Assembly: GCF_013149785.1 (NCBI RefSeq)
Contig: NZ_JABEZU010000001.1
Coordinates: forward strand, 744,001 to 808,000
Reading direction: 5' to 3'
Length of the DNA: 64,000 nucleotides
Origin: Isoptericola halotolerans
GTDB lineage: Bacteria > Actinomycetota > Actinomycetes > Actinomycetales > Cellulomonadaceae
Position 1 is the first letter of the stretch. Every line of letters begins with the position of its first letter. The notes below the pieces were generated by a model. The model saw nothing but the letters and a program-made list of their open reading frames with translations, searched no databases and was not told where the DNA came from. Shown here one piece after another: positions 52,788 through 61,875 of this stretch. Position numbers and translations under genes: made by a program.

Positions 52788-54163
52788 TGAGAACGTACGA
52801 CCTCGTGGGGATCGGAGTCGGGCCGTTCAACCTCGGGCTGGCGGCGCTCGCGGACCCGCTGGCCGACGTGGACGCCGTGTTCCTCGACCAGGCACAGGAG
52901 TTCCGCTGGCACCCGGGCATGATGATCGAGGGCGCGACGATCCAGGTGCCGTTCCTCGCCGACCTGGTGACGATGGCCGACCCGACCTCGCCGTACTCCT
53001 TCCTGGCCTATCTCAAGGAGGTCGGTCGGCTGTACCCCTTCTACATCCGCGAGTCCTTCTACCCGCTGCGCGCCGAGTACGACGCGTACTGCCGGTGGGT
53101 CGCGGACCGTCTGGAGACGCTGCGGTGGGGACGCCGCGTCGTCGCCGTCGAGCACGATCCGGCGAGCGACACCTACGTCGTCACGGCGGAGGTGACCGGC
53201 GCCGACGAACCGGGTGAGCCCCGCCGCGAGAAGTACCGGGCCCGGCACGTCGTGCTCGGCGTCGGCACGACCCCGAGGCTGCCCGCCCCGTTGGCGGCGC
53301 TCGCGGCGACCGCGGCCGCCACCGAGGGTGCCGGTCCGGTGGTCCACAGCGCCGACTACCTGCCGCACCGCGCCGACCTGACGGAGAGCGGTGCCGTGAC
53401 GGTGGTCGGTTCCGGGCAGTCCGCCGCGGAGATCTACCGGGACCTGCTCCAGGAAGCGGGCAGGTACCGGCTGGACTGGGTGACCCGCTCGCCGCGGTTC
53501 TTCCCGATGGAGTACACCAAGCTCACCCTCGAGATGACCTCGCCCGAGTACACCGACCACTTCCACGCCCTGGACCCCGAGCTGCGCGACCTCCTCGGCC
53601 GCGAGCAGCGTCACCTCTCCAAGGGCATCAGCGGTGACGTCGTCGACGACATCTACGACACGCTCTACCGTCGCAGCGCCCTGGGCCGTGAGGTCCCCAC
53701 CTCGCTGCTCACCGACACCGAGGTGGTCGCGGCGCGCACCGAGCGGGCCGAGGACGGCGCCTGCGAGCACGTCCTGACCCTGCGGCACGCCCAGCTCGGC
53801 ACGACGGCCGAGCACCGCACGCGCGCCGTCGTCGCCGCGACGGGGTACGGCTCCGGGGTGCCCGCGTTCCTCGATCCGGTGCGTGATCGTCTCCGGCTGG
53901 ACGACCGTGGCCGGTTCGACGTCACCCGCGACTACTCGGTGTCCGCCGACGACCGCCTGCACACCCTCAACGGGGAGGAGCACACGCACGGTGTGACGGC
54001 TCCGGACCTCGGGTTCGGCGCGTGGCGGAACGCGGTGGTCCTGGCGAAGGTCACCGGCCGGGAGCCGTACGCCGTCGAGCGGCGTATCGCCTTCCAGTCG
54101 TTCGGCCTCCCCGACGGCGCCCCCGCCGCGCTCGCCGGGACGGCTCAGGAGGTCGCCCGGTGA
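52787..54163 (+). CDS. desB: Lysine/cadaverine N-hydroxylase (DesB-like flavin monooxygenase)
   Basis: FAD- and NADPH-dependent N-hydroxylase of 458 residues in the IucD/PvdA/DesB family. GIGVGPFNLGLAAL binds FAD, FRWHPGMMIEGATIQVPFLADLVTMADPTSPYSFLAYL is the family core, VVGSGQSAAEIYRDLL binds NADPH, and ATGYGSGVPAFL is the C-terminal substrate motif. It would convert cadaverine to N-hydroxycadaverine. The stop overlaps the next start (GTGA). Confidence 0.93.
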   Translation: MRTYDLVGIGVGPFNLGLAALADPLADVDAVFLDQAQEFRWHPGMMIEGATIQVPFLADLVTMADPTSPYSFLAYLKEVGRLYPFYIRESFYPLRAEYDAYCRWVADRLETLRWGRRVVAVEHDPASDTYVVTAEVTGADEPGEPRREKYRARHVVLGVGTTPRLPAPLAALAATAAATEGAGPVVHSADYLPHRADLTESGAVTVVGSGQSAAEIYRDLLQEAGRYRLDWVTRSPRFFPMEYTKLTLEMTSPEYTDHFHALDPELRDLLGREQRHLSKGISGDVVDDIYDTLYRRSALGREVPTSLLTDTEVVAARTERAEDGACEHVLTLRHAQLGTTAEHRTRAVVAATGYGSGVPAFLDPVRDRLRLDDRGRFDVTRDYSVSADDRLHTLNGEEHTHGVTAPDLGFGAWRNAVVLAKVTGREPYAVERRIAFQSFGLPDGAPAALAGTAQEVAR

Positions 54164-56646
54164 CCGCGAGCGCAGTGCTGACGACCAGCACGTACACCGC
54201 CCCGACCCCCCTGGGCGACCTGGCGTTCGCCTCCGCGGTGCCCGCCGTCGACGCCGTGGCGGTGCACGGATGGCTGGCCCACCCGGCGTCGGCGGCGTGG
54301 CACATGGGCGACCTGTCGCCGGACGAGGTGCACGACTACCTCGCCGCCGTGGCCGCGGACGACGCCCAGCAGGGCTGGATCGGTCGCCTGGACGGGGAAC
54401 CGGTCGTCTACGTCGAGACGTACGACCCGGCCCGGGTGCTCCTGACGGGCGTCCACGACGCCGAGCCCGGCGACGTCGGCATGCACCTGCTCGTCGCGCC
54501 GGCGCCCGAGGACCGGCACGCGCGCCGACCCGGGCTCACCGACGCCGTGATGTCGGCGGTCGTGCGCTTCTGCCTCGCCGACACCGCCGCGGGCGGGCGT
54601 GGGGGAGCGCGCGTCGTCGTCGAACCCGACGTGCAGAACGCGAAGATCGCCGCCAAGAACGCTGCCGCCGGTTTTCGGGTCCTGCGCGAGGTCGAGGTGA
54701 CCGACGGCGGCCTCACCAAGACGGCCGCGCTGAGCGTGTGCACGCACCAGGACTTCGCGGCGTCCCCCCTGGGCGACGGCGTCGCCGTGGCACCGCACCT
54801 GCGCGGCGACCTCGCCGAGCGCGCCCACCGCCACCTCGTGGCCAAGGCGGTCGCCGAGCTCGCGCACGAGCGGCTCTTCGCCCCGGAGCTCGACGGCACC
54901 GGCGGGCCGGAGGGCCCGGGTCGCCCACGGGGCTACCGGCTCGACCTCGACGCCGTCACCTACTCCTTCGTCGCGCGCACCTTCGCCCTGGAGCACTGGG
55001 TCCTCGACCCGGCGTCGATCACCCGCACGGGACACGACGGCCGGGACCTCCCGGTCGACGTCCTCGAGCTCGTCACCGACCTGCAGCCGATGCTGGCGAT
55101 CCCCGAGGACCTCCTGGCGACCTACCTGGAAGAGCTGTCGAGCACGCTGGCTGCCGCCATGGCCAAGCGCGACCGCGAGCTGAGCGGCGTCACGCCCGAC
55201 GTCGTCCGGCTGGTCGCGGGGCTCACGGCACCGGAGGCTGCGGGACCGGAGGCGCAGGAACCGGCACAGCACCCGGCGGAGGACCGCCGTCGGACGGCGC
55301 AGTCCTTCCAGGCCGTCGAGGCCGCGATGAGCGAGGGGCACCCGGGGTTCCTCGCGAACAACGGCCGGATCGGCTTCTCGCTGCCCGACTACGAGCGGTA
55401 CGCCCCGGAGCGCGGCGGCCGGTTGCGGCTGCAGTGGCTCGCCGCACGCCGTGCGCACAGCCACCTGGCGCTCGCGGCCGACCAGTCCGAGGCGGGGCTG
55501 TACGAGGCGGAGCTGAGCGGCGCCGAGCGTGCGGCGTTCGCCGCCCGGCTCGCCGCCCGCGGCCTCGACCCGGCCGACTACCTCTACCTGCCGGTCCACC
55601 CCTGGCAGGCGGAGCACCGGGTGCCGATCACGTTCGCGGCGGACGTCGCCCGGGACGACCTGGTGCTGCTCGGTCAGGGCGCCGACGAGTACACCCCGCA
55701 GCAGTCGATCCGCACGATGTTCAACCGCACCCGGCCCGAGAGGCACTACGTCAAGGTGGCCCTCGCCATCCAGAACATGGGGTTCCTGCGCGGGCTGTCC
55801 CCGGCCTACATGCGCGCGACCCCGGCGATCAACGACTGGGTCGCACGCCTGGTCGAGGGGGACGGCACGCTGCAGGCCGCGGGGTTCGGGGTGCTGCGCG
55901 AGCTCGCCTCCGTCGGCTACACGGGGGACGTCTACCACCGCACCGACCGCCCCAACGCGCACCGCAAGATGCTGGCCGCGCTGTGGCGCGAGTCCCCGCT
56001 GCCGCGCACGGCGCCGGGGGAGAGGCTGGCGACGATGGCGTCCCTGCTGCACCGGGACGCGGCCGGTTCGGCGCTGGTCACCGAGCTCGTGCGAGTCTCG
56101 GGGGTCTCCGCCGACGCCTGGGTGCGTGCCTACCTGGACGCCTACCTCTACCCGCTGGTGCACGGCCTGCGGGCGCACGCCCTGGCCTTCATGCCGCACG
56201 GGGAGAACCTCGTGCTCGTGCTGCGCGACGGCGTGGTGCGGCGGGTGTTCATGAAGGACATCGGCGAGGAGGTCGCCGTGCTGTCCGACCGGGGGCTGCC
56301 GGAGCCGGTCTCCCGGGTCGTCTCCCCGGTGGACGACGCCGAGGCGGCGCTGGCGATCTTCACCGACGTGTTCGACGGCGTGCTGCGGCACCTCGCCGGC
56401 ATCCTGGCGGTCGACGGGGTGCTGGGCGAGGACCGGTTCTGGGCCCTGGTCGGTGAGTGCCTGGACCGTCACGAGGCCGAGCACCCGGACCTGGACTCCG
56501 GGGTCGACCTGCGCGCGGCGCGGTTCGCCCACTCGTGCCTCAACCGGCTCCAGCTGCGCAACACCCTGCAGATGGTGGACCTGGCCGACCAGTCGAGCTC
56601 GCTGATCTACGCGGGCACGCTGGCGAACCCGGTGGCCCGGCGGTGA
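54160..56646 (+). CDS. Fused siderophore acyltransferase and NIS synthetase (DesC-DesD type)
   Basis: An 828-residue bifunctional protein. Residues 1-195 form a GNAT acyltransferase of the IucB/DesC kind (VHGWLAHPASAAWHMGDLS, EPGDVGMHLLVAP, RVVVEPDVQNAKIAAKNAAAGF), which acylates N-hydroxycadaverine with succinyl- or acetyl-CoA. Residues about 210-828 are an IucA/IucC synthetase: GFLANNGRIGFS, VHPWQ with His480, SIRTMF at 516-521, HGENLVLVL and the typical C-terminus. This half adenylates the succinyl carboxylates and joins and cyclises the units. In Streptomyces these are two genes, desC and desD. There is no stop or frameshift between the parts. Likely product: a ferrioxamine- or bisucaberin-like hydroxamate. 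Confidence 0.92.
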   Translation: MTASAVLTTSTYTAPTPLGDLAFASAVPAVDAVAVHGWLAHPASAAWHMGDLSPDEVHDYLAAVAADDAQQGWIGRLDGEPVVYVETYDPARVLLTGVHDAEPGDVGMHLLVAPAPEDRHARRPGLTDAVMSAVVRFCLADTAAGGRGGARVVVEPDVQNAKIAAKNAAAGFRVLREVEVTDGGLTKTAALSVCTHQDFAASPLGDGVAVAPHLRGDLAERAHRHLVAKAVAELAHERLFAPELDGTGGPEGPGRPRGYRLDLDAVTYSFVARTFALEHWVLDPASITRTGHDGRDLPVDVLELVTDLQPMLAIPEDLLATYLEELSSTLAAAMAKRDRELSGVTPDVVRLVAGLTAPEAAGPEAQEPAQHPAEDRRRTAQSFQAVEAAMSEGHPGFLANNGRIGFSLPDYERYAPERGGRLRLQWLAARRAHSHLALAADQSEAGLYEAELSGAERAAFAARLAARGLDPADYLYLPVHPWQAEHRVPITFAADVARDDLVLLGQGADEYTPQQSIRTMFNRTRPERHYVKVALAIQNMGFLRGLSPAYMRATPAINDWVARLVEGDGTLQAAGFGVLRELASVGYTGDVYHRTDRPNAHRKMLAALWRESPLPRTAPGERLATMASLLHRDAAGSALVTELVRVSGVSADAWVRAYLDAYLYPLVHGLRAHALAFMPHGENLVLVLRDGVVRRVFMKDIGEEVAVLSDRGLPEPVSRVVSPVDDAEAALAIFTDVFDGVLRHLAGILAVDGVLGEDRFWALVGECLDRHEAEHPDLDSGVDLRAARFAHSCLNRLQLRNTLQMVDLADQSSSLIYAGTLANPVARR

Positions 56647-58784
56647 GCTTCGAGGTCTTCCGCGACACCTGGGGCGTGCCGCACGTGCGGGCCGGCACCG
56701 AGCTGGACCTCGCCCGCGGGCAGGGGTACGTCACCGCGCGCGACCGCGGATGGCAGCTCGAGTCGGACCGGTGGCGGGCCGAGGGACGGCTCGCCACGCG
56801 GTTCGGGCCGAGCGGGCTCGCCTGGGACCGGTTCGCCGTCCGGGTGCGGCTGGCCGACACCGCGCGGCGGGCCTTCGAGGCGCTGGCCGGTCCCGAGCGG
56901 GAATGGCTCGCCGCCTACACCGCCGGGGTGAACGCGGGGCTGTCCGAGGGTGGGCGCGACGTCCCCGAGCTCGCGGCGCTCACCGACGCGCCCGGCCGGA
57001 TGCCCGCGCACGAGCCCTGGCCCGACTGGATGCCGCTCGGGGTCTTCCTGACCAACCACGTCCTGTTCGGCACCTGGCCGCACCTGCTGTGGCGCGAGCA
57101 GGTCCGACGGGTGCTCGGTCGCGAGAACCCGCTCGCCGCGATCCTGTCCGGCGCGCAGGACGCCGCCGGGTCGGGGTCCAACGCCTGGGTGCTCACCGGG
57201 GGGCGGACGGCGAGCGGGCTGCCCCTGCTCGCCGGCGACCCGCACCGCCTGCTCGAGCTGCCGGGGGTCTACCAGCAGGTCCGCCTCGCCTGCGACGAGT
57301 ACGACGTGGTCGGGCTGGCCTTCCCCGGCGTGCCCGGGGTGCTGCACTTCGGCCAGGCGCAGGCGCCCGACGGCGGGTCCGTCGCGTGGGGCATCACCAA
57401 CGCCCTCGCCCACCAGACCGAGCTGTTCACCGAGACGGCGCGGTCGCTGGCCGCCGAGGACGTCCGGCGTGGTGCCGAGACGGTGCCGGTGCGAGCCGGG
57501 GAGCCGGTCGAGGTCGACTGGGTCGAGACGCCCCGTGGCCCGCTCGTGACGGACCGGCACGCGCTGCGCTGGCCCGTCCGGGTGGGGGCGGACCTCGGCG
57601 TCGCGTCCTGGCGAGCCCTGCAGCGCGCACGGTCCGCCGCCGACGTCGCCGAGGCGTTCACCGGCTGGGTGGAGCCCGTCAACAGGGTGCTCACCGCCGA
57701 CTCGGACGGGACGGTGCTCAGCGTGACCGCGGGCAGGGTGCCCGAGCGCAGTGCGGCGCAGCGTGTGCTGCCGCACGCCGTCGGGTCCGCGTGGAGCCCG
57801 CCGCCGTGGCGTGCGCCGTCGGCCCCCGTGCCGGTGGGCGACCTGGCGGTGGATGCCAACGAGCGACCCGGCCCGGACGGACGGGTGCCGGACCTCGGGC
57901 TGGTGTACGCACCGCACCGGGCGGCCCGGATCCGTGAGCTGTTGGCCGTGCCGCCGGACGGTGGTGACCGGCCGGAGGGTCAGGAGCGGGTGCACGGCGA
58001 CGTCGCGGACGCCGGTGCGGCGGGACTGGTGGGATGGCTCGACGGGGTCAGCGGCGCGGGCGTCGGACCGGCGGCCGAGCGGCTGCGGAGCTGGGCGGCC
58101 TCCGGTGCCCGGATGACCGCGGACTCGCCCGAGGCCGCCCTGTTCGTCACCTGGCGCGACGAGCTGGTCCGGCGGTTCGCCGAGCACCCGGCGCTCGCCG
58201 CCCTGCACGAGACGACCTCGGCCCCTGCCGTCCTGGCACCGTGGTTCGACGTCCGTGCCCGGACCGGGCAGGTCCTCGAGGAGCTGCTGGCGGCCGCCGG
58301 CTCGTGGTCGCCGCCGCTGGACGCCCGGGCCGTGGCGCAGGAGGCGCTCGTCTCCGCCCTCGCGGCGCTGCGCTCACGAGGACGGCGCGCCGGGCCGGGC
58401 ACGCGGTGGGGCGAGCTGCACCCCGTCGTGCCGCTGCACGCGCTGGCCGAGGCGACGGGCGTCGACCCGGCGCTGGTGCCCGGGGTGCCGCGCGACCGTC
58501 GGGCTCCCGTCGGGGGCGCCGCTGACACGGTGTGCTGCACCGGGTCGGTGCCCGGGGTGTCCACCGCCTCGTGGCGAGGATCCGTGGCGCGCTGGGTGTG
58601 GGACCTGTCGGACCGTCGCCGCAGCCGGTGGGGAGTGCCGTTCGGGGCGTCGGGCGACCCGCGCTCGGAGCACTTCGCCGACCAGCACGCCGAGTGGGCC
58701 CGCGCGGGCACGCACGAGATCGAGACCGACTGGGCGCGGCTGCGCCGGGAGACGTGGGAGGACGCATGGACCACCGACTGCTGA
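56643..58784 (+). CDS. Penicillin acylase-family N-terminal nucleophile hydrolase
   Basis: A 713-residue Ntn-hydrolase precursor. Autocleavage would occur before Ser179 in GSGSNAWVL, giving an alpha chain of about 178 residues and a beta chain with the nucleophile at its first position; LLAGDPH follows as in the family. No clear signal peptide is seen, so it may act in the cytosol. Members hydrolyse amide bonds of aryl- or acyl-amides. It overlaps the synthetase gene by four bases and so belongs to the siderophore operon. In some Streptomyces des clusters a penicillin amidase is thought to deliver arylacetic acids for acylated ferrioxamines; that role is a reasonable guess here. GTG start. 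Confidence 0.87.
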   Translation: MSFEVFRDTWGVPHVRAGTELDLARGQGYVTARDRGWQLESDRWRAEGRLATRFGPSGLAWDRFAVRVRLADTARRAFEALAGPEREWLAAYTAGVNAGLSEGGRDVPELAALTDAPGRMPAHEPWPDWMPLGVFLTNHVLFGTWPHLLWREQVRRVLGRENPLAAILSGAQDAAGSGSNAWVLTGGRTASGLPLLAGDPHRLLELPGVYQQVRLACDEYDVVGLAFPGVPGVLHFGQAQAPDGGSVAWGITNALAHQTELFTETARSLAAEDVRRGAETVPVRAGEPVEVDWVETPRGPLVTDRHALRWPVRVGADLGVASWRALQRARSAADVAEAFTGWVEPVNRVLTADSDGTVLSVTAGRVPERSAAQRVLPHAVGSAWSPPPWRAPSAPVPVGDLAVDANERPGPDGRVPDLGLVYAPHRAARIRELLAVPPDGGDRPEGQERVHGDVADAGAAGLVGWLDGVSGAGVGPAAERLRSWAASGARMTADSPEAALFVTWRDELVRRFAEHPALAALHETTSAPAVLAPWFDVRARTGQVLEELLAAAGSWSPPLDARAVAQEALVSALAALRSRGRRAGPGTRWGELHPVVPLHALAEATGVDPALVPGVPRDRRAPVGGAADTVCCTGSVPGVSTASWRGSVARWVWDLSDRRRSRWGVPFGASGDPRSEHFADQHAEWARAGTHEIETDWARLRRETWEDAWTTDC

Positions 58785-59350
58785 CGGGCGCACCAGGCGA
58801 GGAGGTGTGGCGGGACGGGGCAGGGACGACCGTGCACGTGCTCGACCCGGTGGCCGACGTCGACGTGCTGCACGCCTGGGTGAACCGACCGCACGCCGGG
58901 TTCTTCGGGCTCGGCGGCCTCTCCCGGGACGAGCTGCGCGACACGTACCTGTTCGTCGACTCGCTGCCCACGCACCACGCCTACCTCGTGCGGGCCGCCG
59001 GCGAGCCCGCGGCGCTGGTCCAGCTCTACCACCCGGAGGACGACCCGGTCGCGGCGGCCTACGACGTCGAGCCGGGTGACGTCGGTGCGCACTTCTTCAA
59101 GGGCAGCGACGAGCTCGACTGGACGGTGTTCGGCGCCGCCCTGCTGGCGTTCGCCTTCGCGTGCCCGGGAGCGCGGCGGATCGTGGCGGAGCCGGACGTG
59201 CGGAACCGGCCGGCGATCGCCCGGATGGCGGCGCTGGGGTTCGAGCTCGCCGGCGAGGTGCACTTCGACTCGCCGCACGGCCCCAAGGACGCCCGGCTCG
59301 GGTTCCTCCCGAGAGCACGGGCGACGTCGCTCCTCGCCCGGCTCGGCTGA
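58766..59350 (+). CDS. Second siderophore-type GNAT acyltransferase
   Basis: A 194-residue acyltransferase related to the N-terminal half of the fused enzyme: LHAWVNRPHAGFFGLGGLS, DVEPGDVGAHFFKG and RIVAEPDVRNRPAIARMAALGFE match the equivalent segments there. Having two acyltransferases suggests that one loads succinyl and the other a different acyl or aryl group, possibly released by the hydrolase upstream. It starts inside the hydrolase gene (19-base overlap) with GGGAGG at 58756-58761. Last gene of the operon; only six bases separate it from the convergent LacI gene. Confidence 0.88.
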   Translation: MDHRLLTGAPGEEVWRDGAGTTVHVLDPVADVDVLHAWVNRPHAGFFGLGGLSRDELRDTYLFVDSLPTHHAYLVRAAGEPAALVQLYHPEDDPVAAAYDVEPGDVGAHFFKGSDELDWTVFGAALLAFAFACPGARRIVAEPDVRNRPAIARMAALGFELAGEVHFDSPHGPKDARLGFLPRARATSLLARLG

Positions 59351-59356
59351 CGGCGG

Positions 59357-60436
59357 TCAGCGCGCCGGCACCGGTCCCGTCGTCGTGCCGGGGACCAGCC
59401 CGACCGGGAGCGCGACGGACGCCGGTTCCTCGCCGGCGATCAGGTCGATCGCGGCCTGCCCGAGCCTCGTGCCCTTCTCCCGCAGGGGCTGGTGCACGCT
59501 GGTCAGCACGTCGGGGGACAGCCACGGCAGGTCGAGGCCGTCGAACCCGGCGATCGAGACCTCCTCGGGGATGCGCAGCCCGAGCTCGCGGGCTGCGATG
59601 ACGGCCCCGGCCGCCAGCAGGTCGGAGTGCGCGACGATCGCCGTCGGACGTTCGGAGGACGGCACCCACGTGCCGAGGATCTCCGTGGCGGCGTCACGGC
59701 CGTGCTCGACCAGCGAGGCCGGGGTCTCCCAGGTGATGACGGGTTCGACGACGTCGCGGATCCCTGCCATGCGGTGCGCGGTGGGGGTGCGGTCGACGCA
59801 GGTGGCCCGCTCGGCGTCCACCGGGCCCGACCGTTCCCCGCGGCTGAGGGGCAGCGCGATCTCGGCGATCCGGGTGTGCCCGAGCTCGACCAGGTGGCGC
59901 ACGGCCTCGGCGGCGCCGGCACGGTCCTCCAGGGACACCAGCGGTGCCCCCTCGACGGCACGCCCCTCACCGACGACGACGGGCACGTTGCGGCGCTGCA
60001 GGGCGGCCAGCGCCGGGTCGTCCTTCAGCACGCCCCACACGAGCACCGCGACGTCCATCGCGGCGGTCTCCAGCAGCGGGTCGACGGCCTCGTCCCCGAG
60101 GTCGACCCCGGGGATGAGCAGGACGCCGAGACCCTCGGCGCCGAGCACGTCGACCAGGCCGTCGAGCACCTGCACGGCGACGGGGTCGCGGAAGGCACGG
60201 CCGGGGTGGTCCCCGATGACGACGCCGACGATGCCGGACCGTCCCCGACGCAGCTGGCGTCCCAGGGGGTTGGGTCCGGTGTAGCCGAGGTCGGTGGCGG
60301 CGGCGAGGACCTTGTCGCGGGTCTCGGGGGTGATGGGCCCGGAACCGGAGAAGGCGAGGGAGGCGGTCGAGACGGACACCCCGGCGCGCTCGGCGACGCG
60401 GGCGAGTGTGGGGCGGTTGCCCGGTGCGCGGCCCAT
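59357..60436 (-). CDS. LacI-family transcription regulator
   Basis: A 359-residue DNA-binding repressor. TLARVAERAGVSVSTASLAFSGSGPITPETRDKVLAAATDLGY is the HTH and hinge, and the rest is a periplasmic-binding-protein-like effector domain (GIVGVVIGDHPGRAF, AEGLGVLLIPG, SIAGFDGLDLPWLSPDVLTSVHQP). It divides the siderophore operon from a divergent MFS gene and probably represses that transporter. GGAAGGAG precedes the ATG at 60436. The effector is unknown; a sugar is usual in the family. Confidence 0.93.
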   Translation of the reverse strand: MGRAPGNRPTLARVAERAGVSVSTASLAFSGSGPITPETRDKVLAAATDLGYTGPNPLGRQLRRGRSGIVGVVIGDHPGRAFRDPVAVQVLDGLVDVLGAEGLGVLLIPGVDLGDEAVDPLLETAAMDVAVLVWGVLKDDPALAALQRRNVPVVVGEGRAVEGAPLVSLEDRAGAAEAVRHLVELGHTRIAEIALPLSRGERSGPVDAERATCVDRTPTAHRMAGIRDVVEPVITWETPASLVEHGRDAATEILGTWVPSSERPTAIVAHSDLLAAGAVIAARELGLRIPEEVSIAGFDGLDLPWLSPDVLTSVHQPLREKGTRLGQAAIDLIAGEEPASVALPVGLVPGTTTGPVPAR

Positions 60437-60495
60437 GGCGCTCCTTCCGGCAGACGGTGCGAGCCGCCAGCCTATCGGTGCGTCGGACCGTTCGC

Positions 60496-60509
60496 TCGAA
60501 TCGATTTGA
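60496..60509. promoter_or_regulatory. Candidate LacI-type operator over the MFS promoter
   Basis: TCGAATCGATTTGA is a near-perfect palindrome (12 of 14) with the central CG typical of LacI-family operators. It overlaps TTGACG at 60506-60511, a good -35; 17 bases on, AACCGT at 60529-60534 is a weak -10 followed by six bases and the MFS GTG. Repression by the adjacent regulator is likely. Confidence 0.5.
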
Positions 60510-60540
60510 CGACGGCCCGGCCGTCCGGAACCGTCGGACC

Positions 60541-61809
60541 GTGAACACCTCTGCACCCACGGCGGCCGAGCGTCGTCTGCGCACCGCCACCTGGGCGGTC
60601 CTCGGCGTCTTCGCCGCCGCCGGCTTCGGCATGGCGACCTGGTTCTCGCGCATCCCCGCCGTGCGGGACGGTCTCGGCTACTCCGAGTCGCAGATGGGGC
60701 TTCTGCTGCTGACCGCCTCGGTCGGCTCGATCATCGCGCTGCCCGTCTCCGGCATGATCACCTCCCGCATCGGTGCCGGCCGCGCCGTGCTGTTCTTCAC
60801 CGCCGTGTCCGCCGTGGGCTACACGGTCGCGTGCCTCGGCGTCGGTGCCGAGGAGCACCTGTGGGTGCGGGCCGGCATGTTCGTCGCCGGGATCGGTGTC
60901 GGCGTGTGGGACGCGGCCATGAACCTCGAAGGGGCGGCCGTCGAGCAGCGCCTGGGACGCGCGATCATGCCGCGCTTCCACGCGGCCTTCTCGGTGGGAA
61001 CCGTCGTGGGGGCGGCGCTGGGCGCCGGCATCATCCGGCTCGGTGTCGACCTGCTCTGGCACCTGGCGGGTGTCGTCGTGCTGTACACGGTGGTCGTCGC
61101 GCTGTGCGTGCGTGCCTTCCAGCCGGCGCACGACGCGGGCCCGCAGACCTCGATGGCCGGGGCGCAGGACACGATCGCCGACCCGGCTGCCGCCGTCGAG
61201 CCGTCGCACGGGCACAGCCTCAAGGACACGCTCGCCACCTGGCGCGAGCCGCGCACCCTGCTGGTCGGGCTCATCGTCATGGGTGCCGCCCTCACCGAGG
61301 GAGCGGCCAACGACTGGGTGGGTCTGGCCGTCGTGGACGGGTTCGACGCCCCGGAGGAGCTCGGTGCCACGGCGCTCGCCATCTTCCTCGGTGCGATGAC
61401 CATCACCCGGTTGGCCGGCACCCGGCTCATCGACCGGCTCGGCCGGGTGTGGGTGCTGCGCGCCTCCGGGGCGTCGGCGATCGCGGGCGTGCTGCTGTTC
61501 GGGCTCGTGCCGAGCCTCCCGCTCGCCCTCGTCGGCGTCGCCCTGTGGGGCGTGGGCGCGGCGCTCGGCTTCCCCCTCGGCATGTCGGCCGCGTCGGACG
61601 AGCCCGCCCGGGCCGCGCTGCGGGTGTCGGTCGTGGCGACCATCGGGTACTCGGCGTTCTTCGTCGGCCCCGCACTCATCGGCTTCCTCGCGGACGTCAC
61701 CGGCTACCGGCTCGCACTGCTGGTGCTGGCCGCGCCGCTGGTGCTGGCGCTGTTCGTCGCCGGTGCCGCGCGGCCTCCTCAGGAGCCCGCTCGCGACGAG
61801 ACGGCCTAG
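60541..61809 (+). CDS. Major facilitator superfamily transporter
   Basis: A 422-residue membrane transporter with twelve hydrophobic helices in two halves joined by a polar loop (about 195-235). GFGMATWFSRIPAVRDGLGYSESQMGLLLL starts the first half; GRVWVLRASGASAIAGVLL lies in the second. It resembles fucose-permease-like MFS proteins of actinobacteria, for which substrates are uncertain. The GTG start lacks a Shine-Dalgarno sequence and may lie at the 5' end of the mRNA. Divergent from, and probably controlled by, the LacI gene. Confidence 0.88.
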   Translation: MNTSAPTAAERRLRTATWAVLGVFAAAGFGMATWFSRIPAVRDGLGYSESQMGLLLLTASVGSIIALPVSGMITSRIGAGRAVLFFTAVSAVGYTVACLGVGAEEHLWVRAGMFVAGIGVGVWDAAMNLEGAAVEQRLGRAIMPRFHAAFSVGTVVGAALGAGIIRLGVDLLWHLAGVVVLYTVVVALCVRAFQPAHDAGPQTSMAGAQDTIADPAAAVEPSHGHSLKDTLATWREPRTLLVGLIVMGAALTEGAANDWVGLAVVDGFDAPEELGATALAIFLGAMTITRLAGTRLIDRLGRVWVLRASGASAIAGVLLFGLVPSLPLALVGVALWGVGAALGFPLGMSAASDEPARAALRVSVVATIGYSAFFVGPALIGFLADVTGYRLALLVLAAPLVLALFVAGAARPPQEPARDETA

Positions 61810-61875
61810 CGTGCGTCCGGCTGCCGTCGTGCTCGGGGGCCCCCGGTACCGCCGGATCGCCCGTACGCTGGACCG

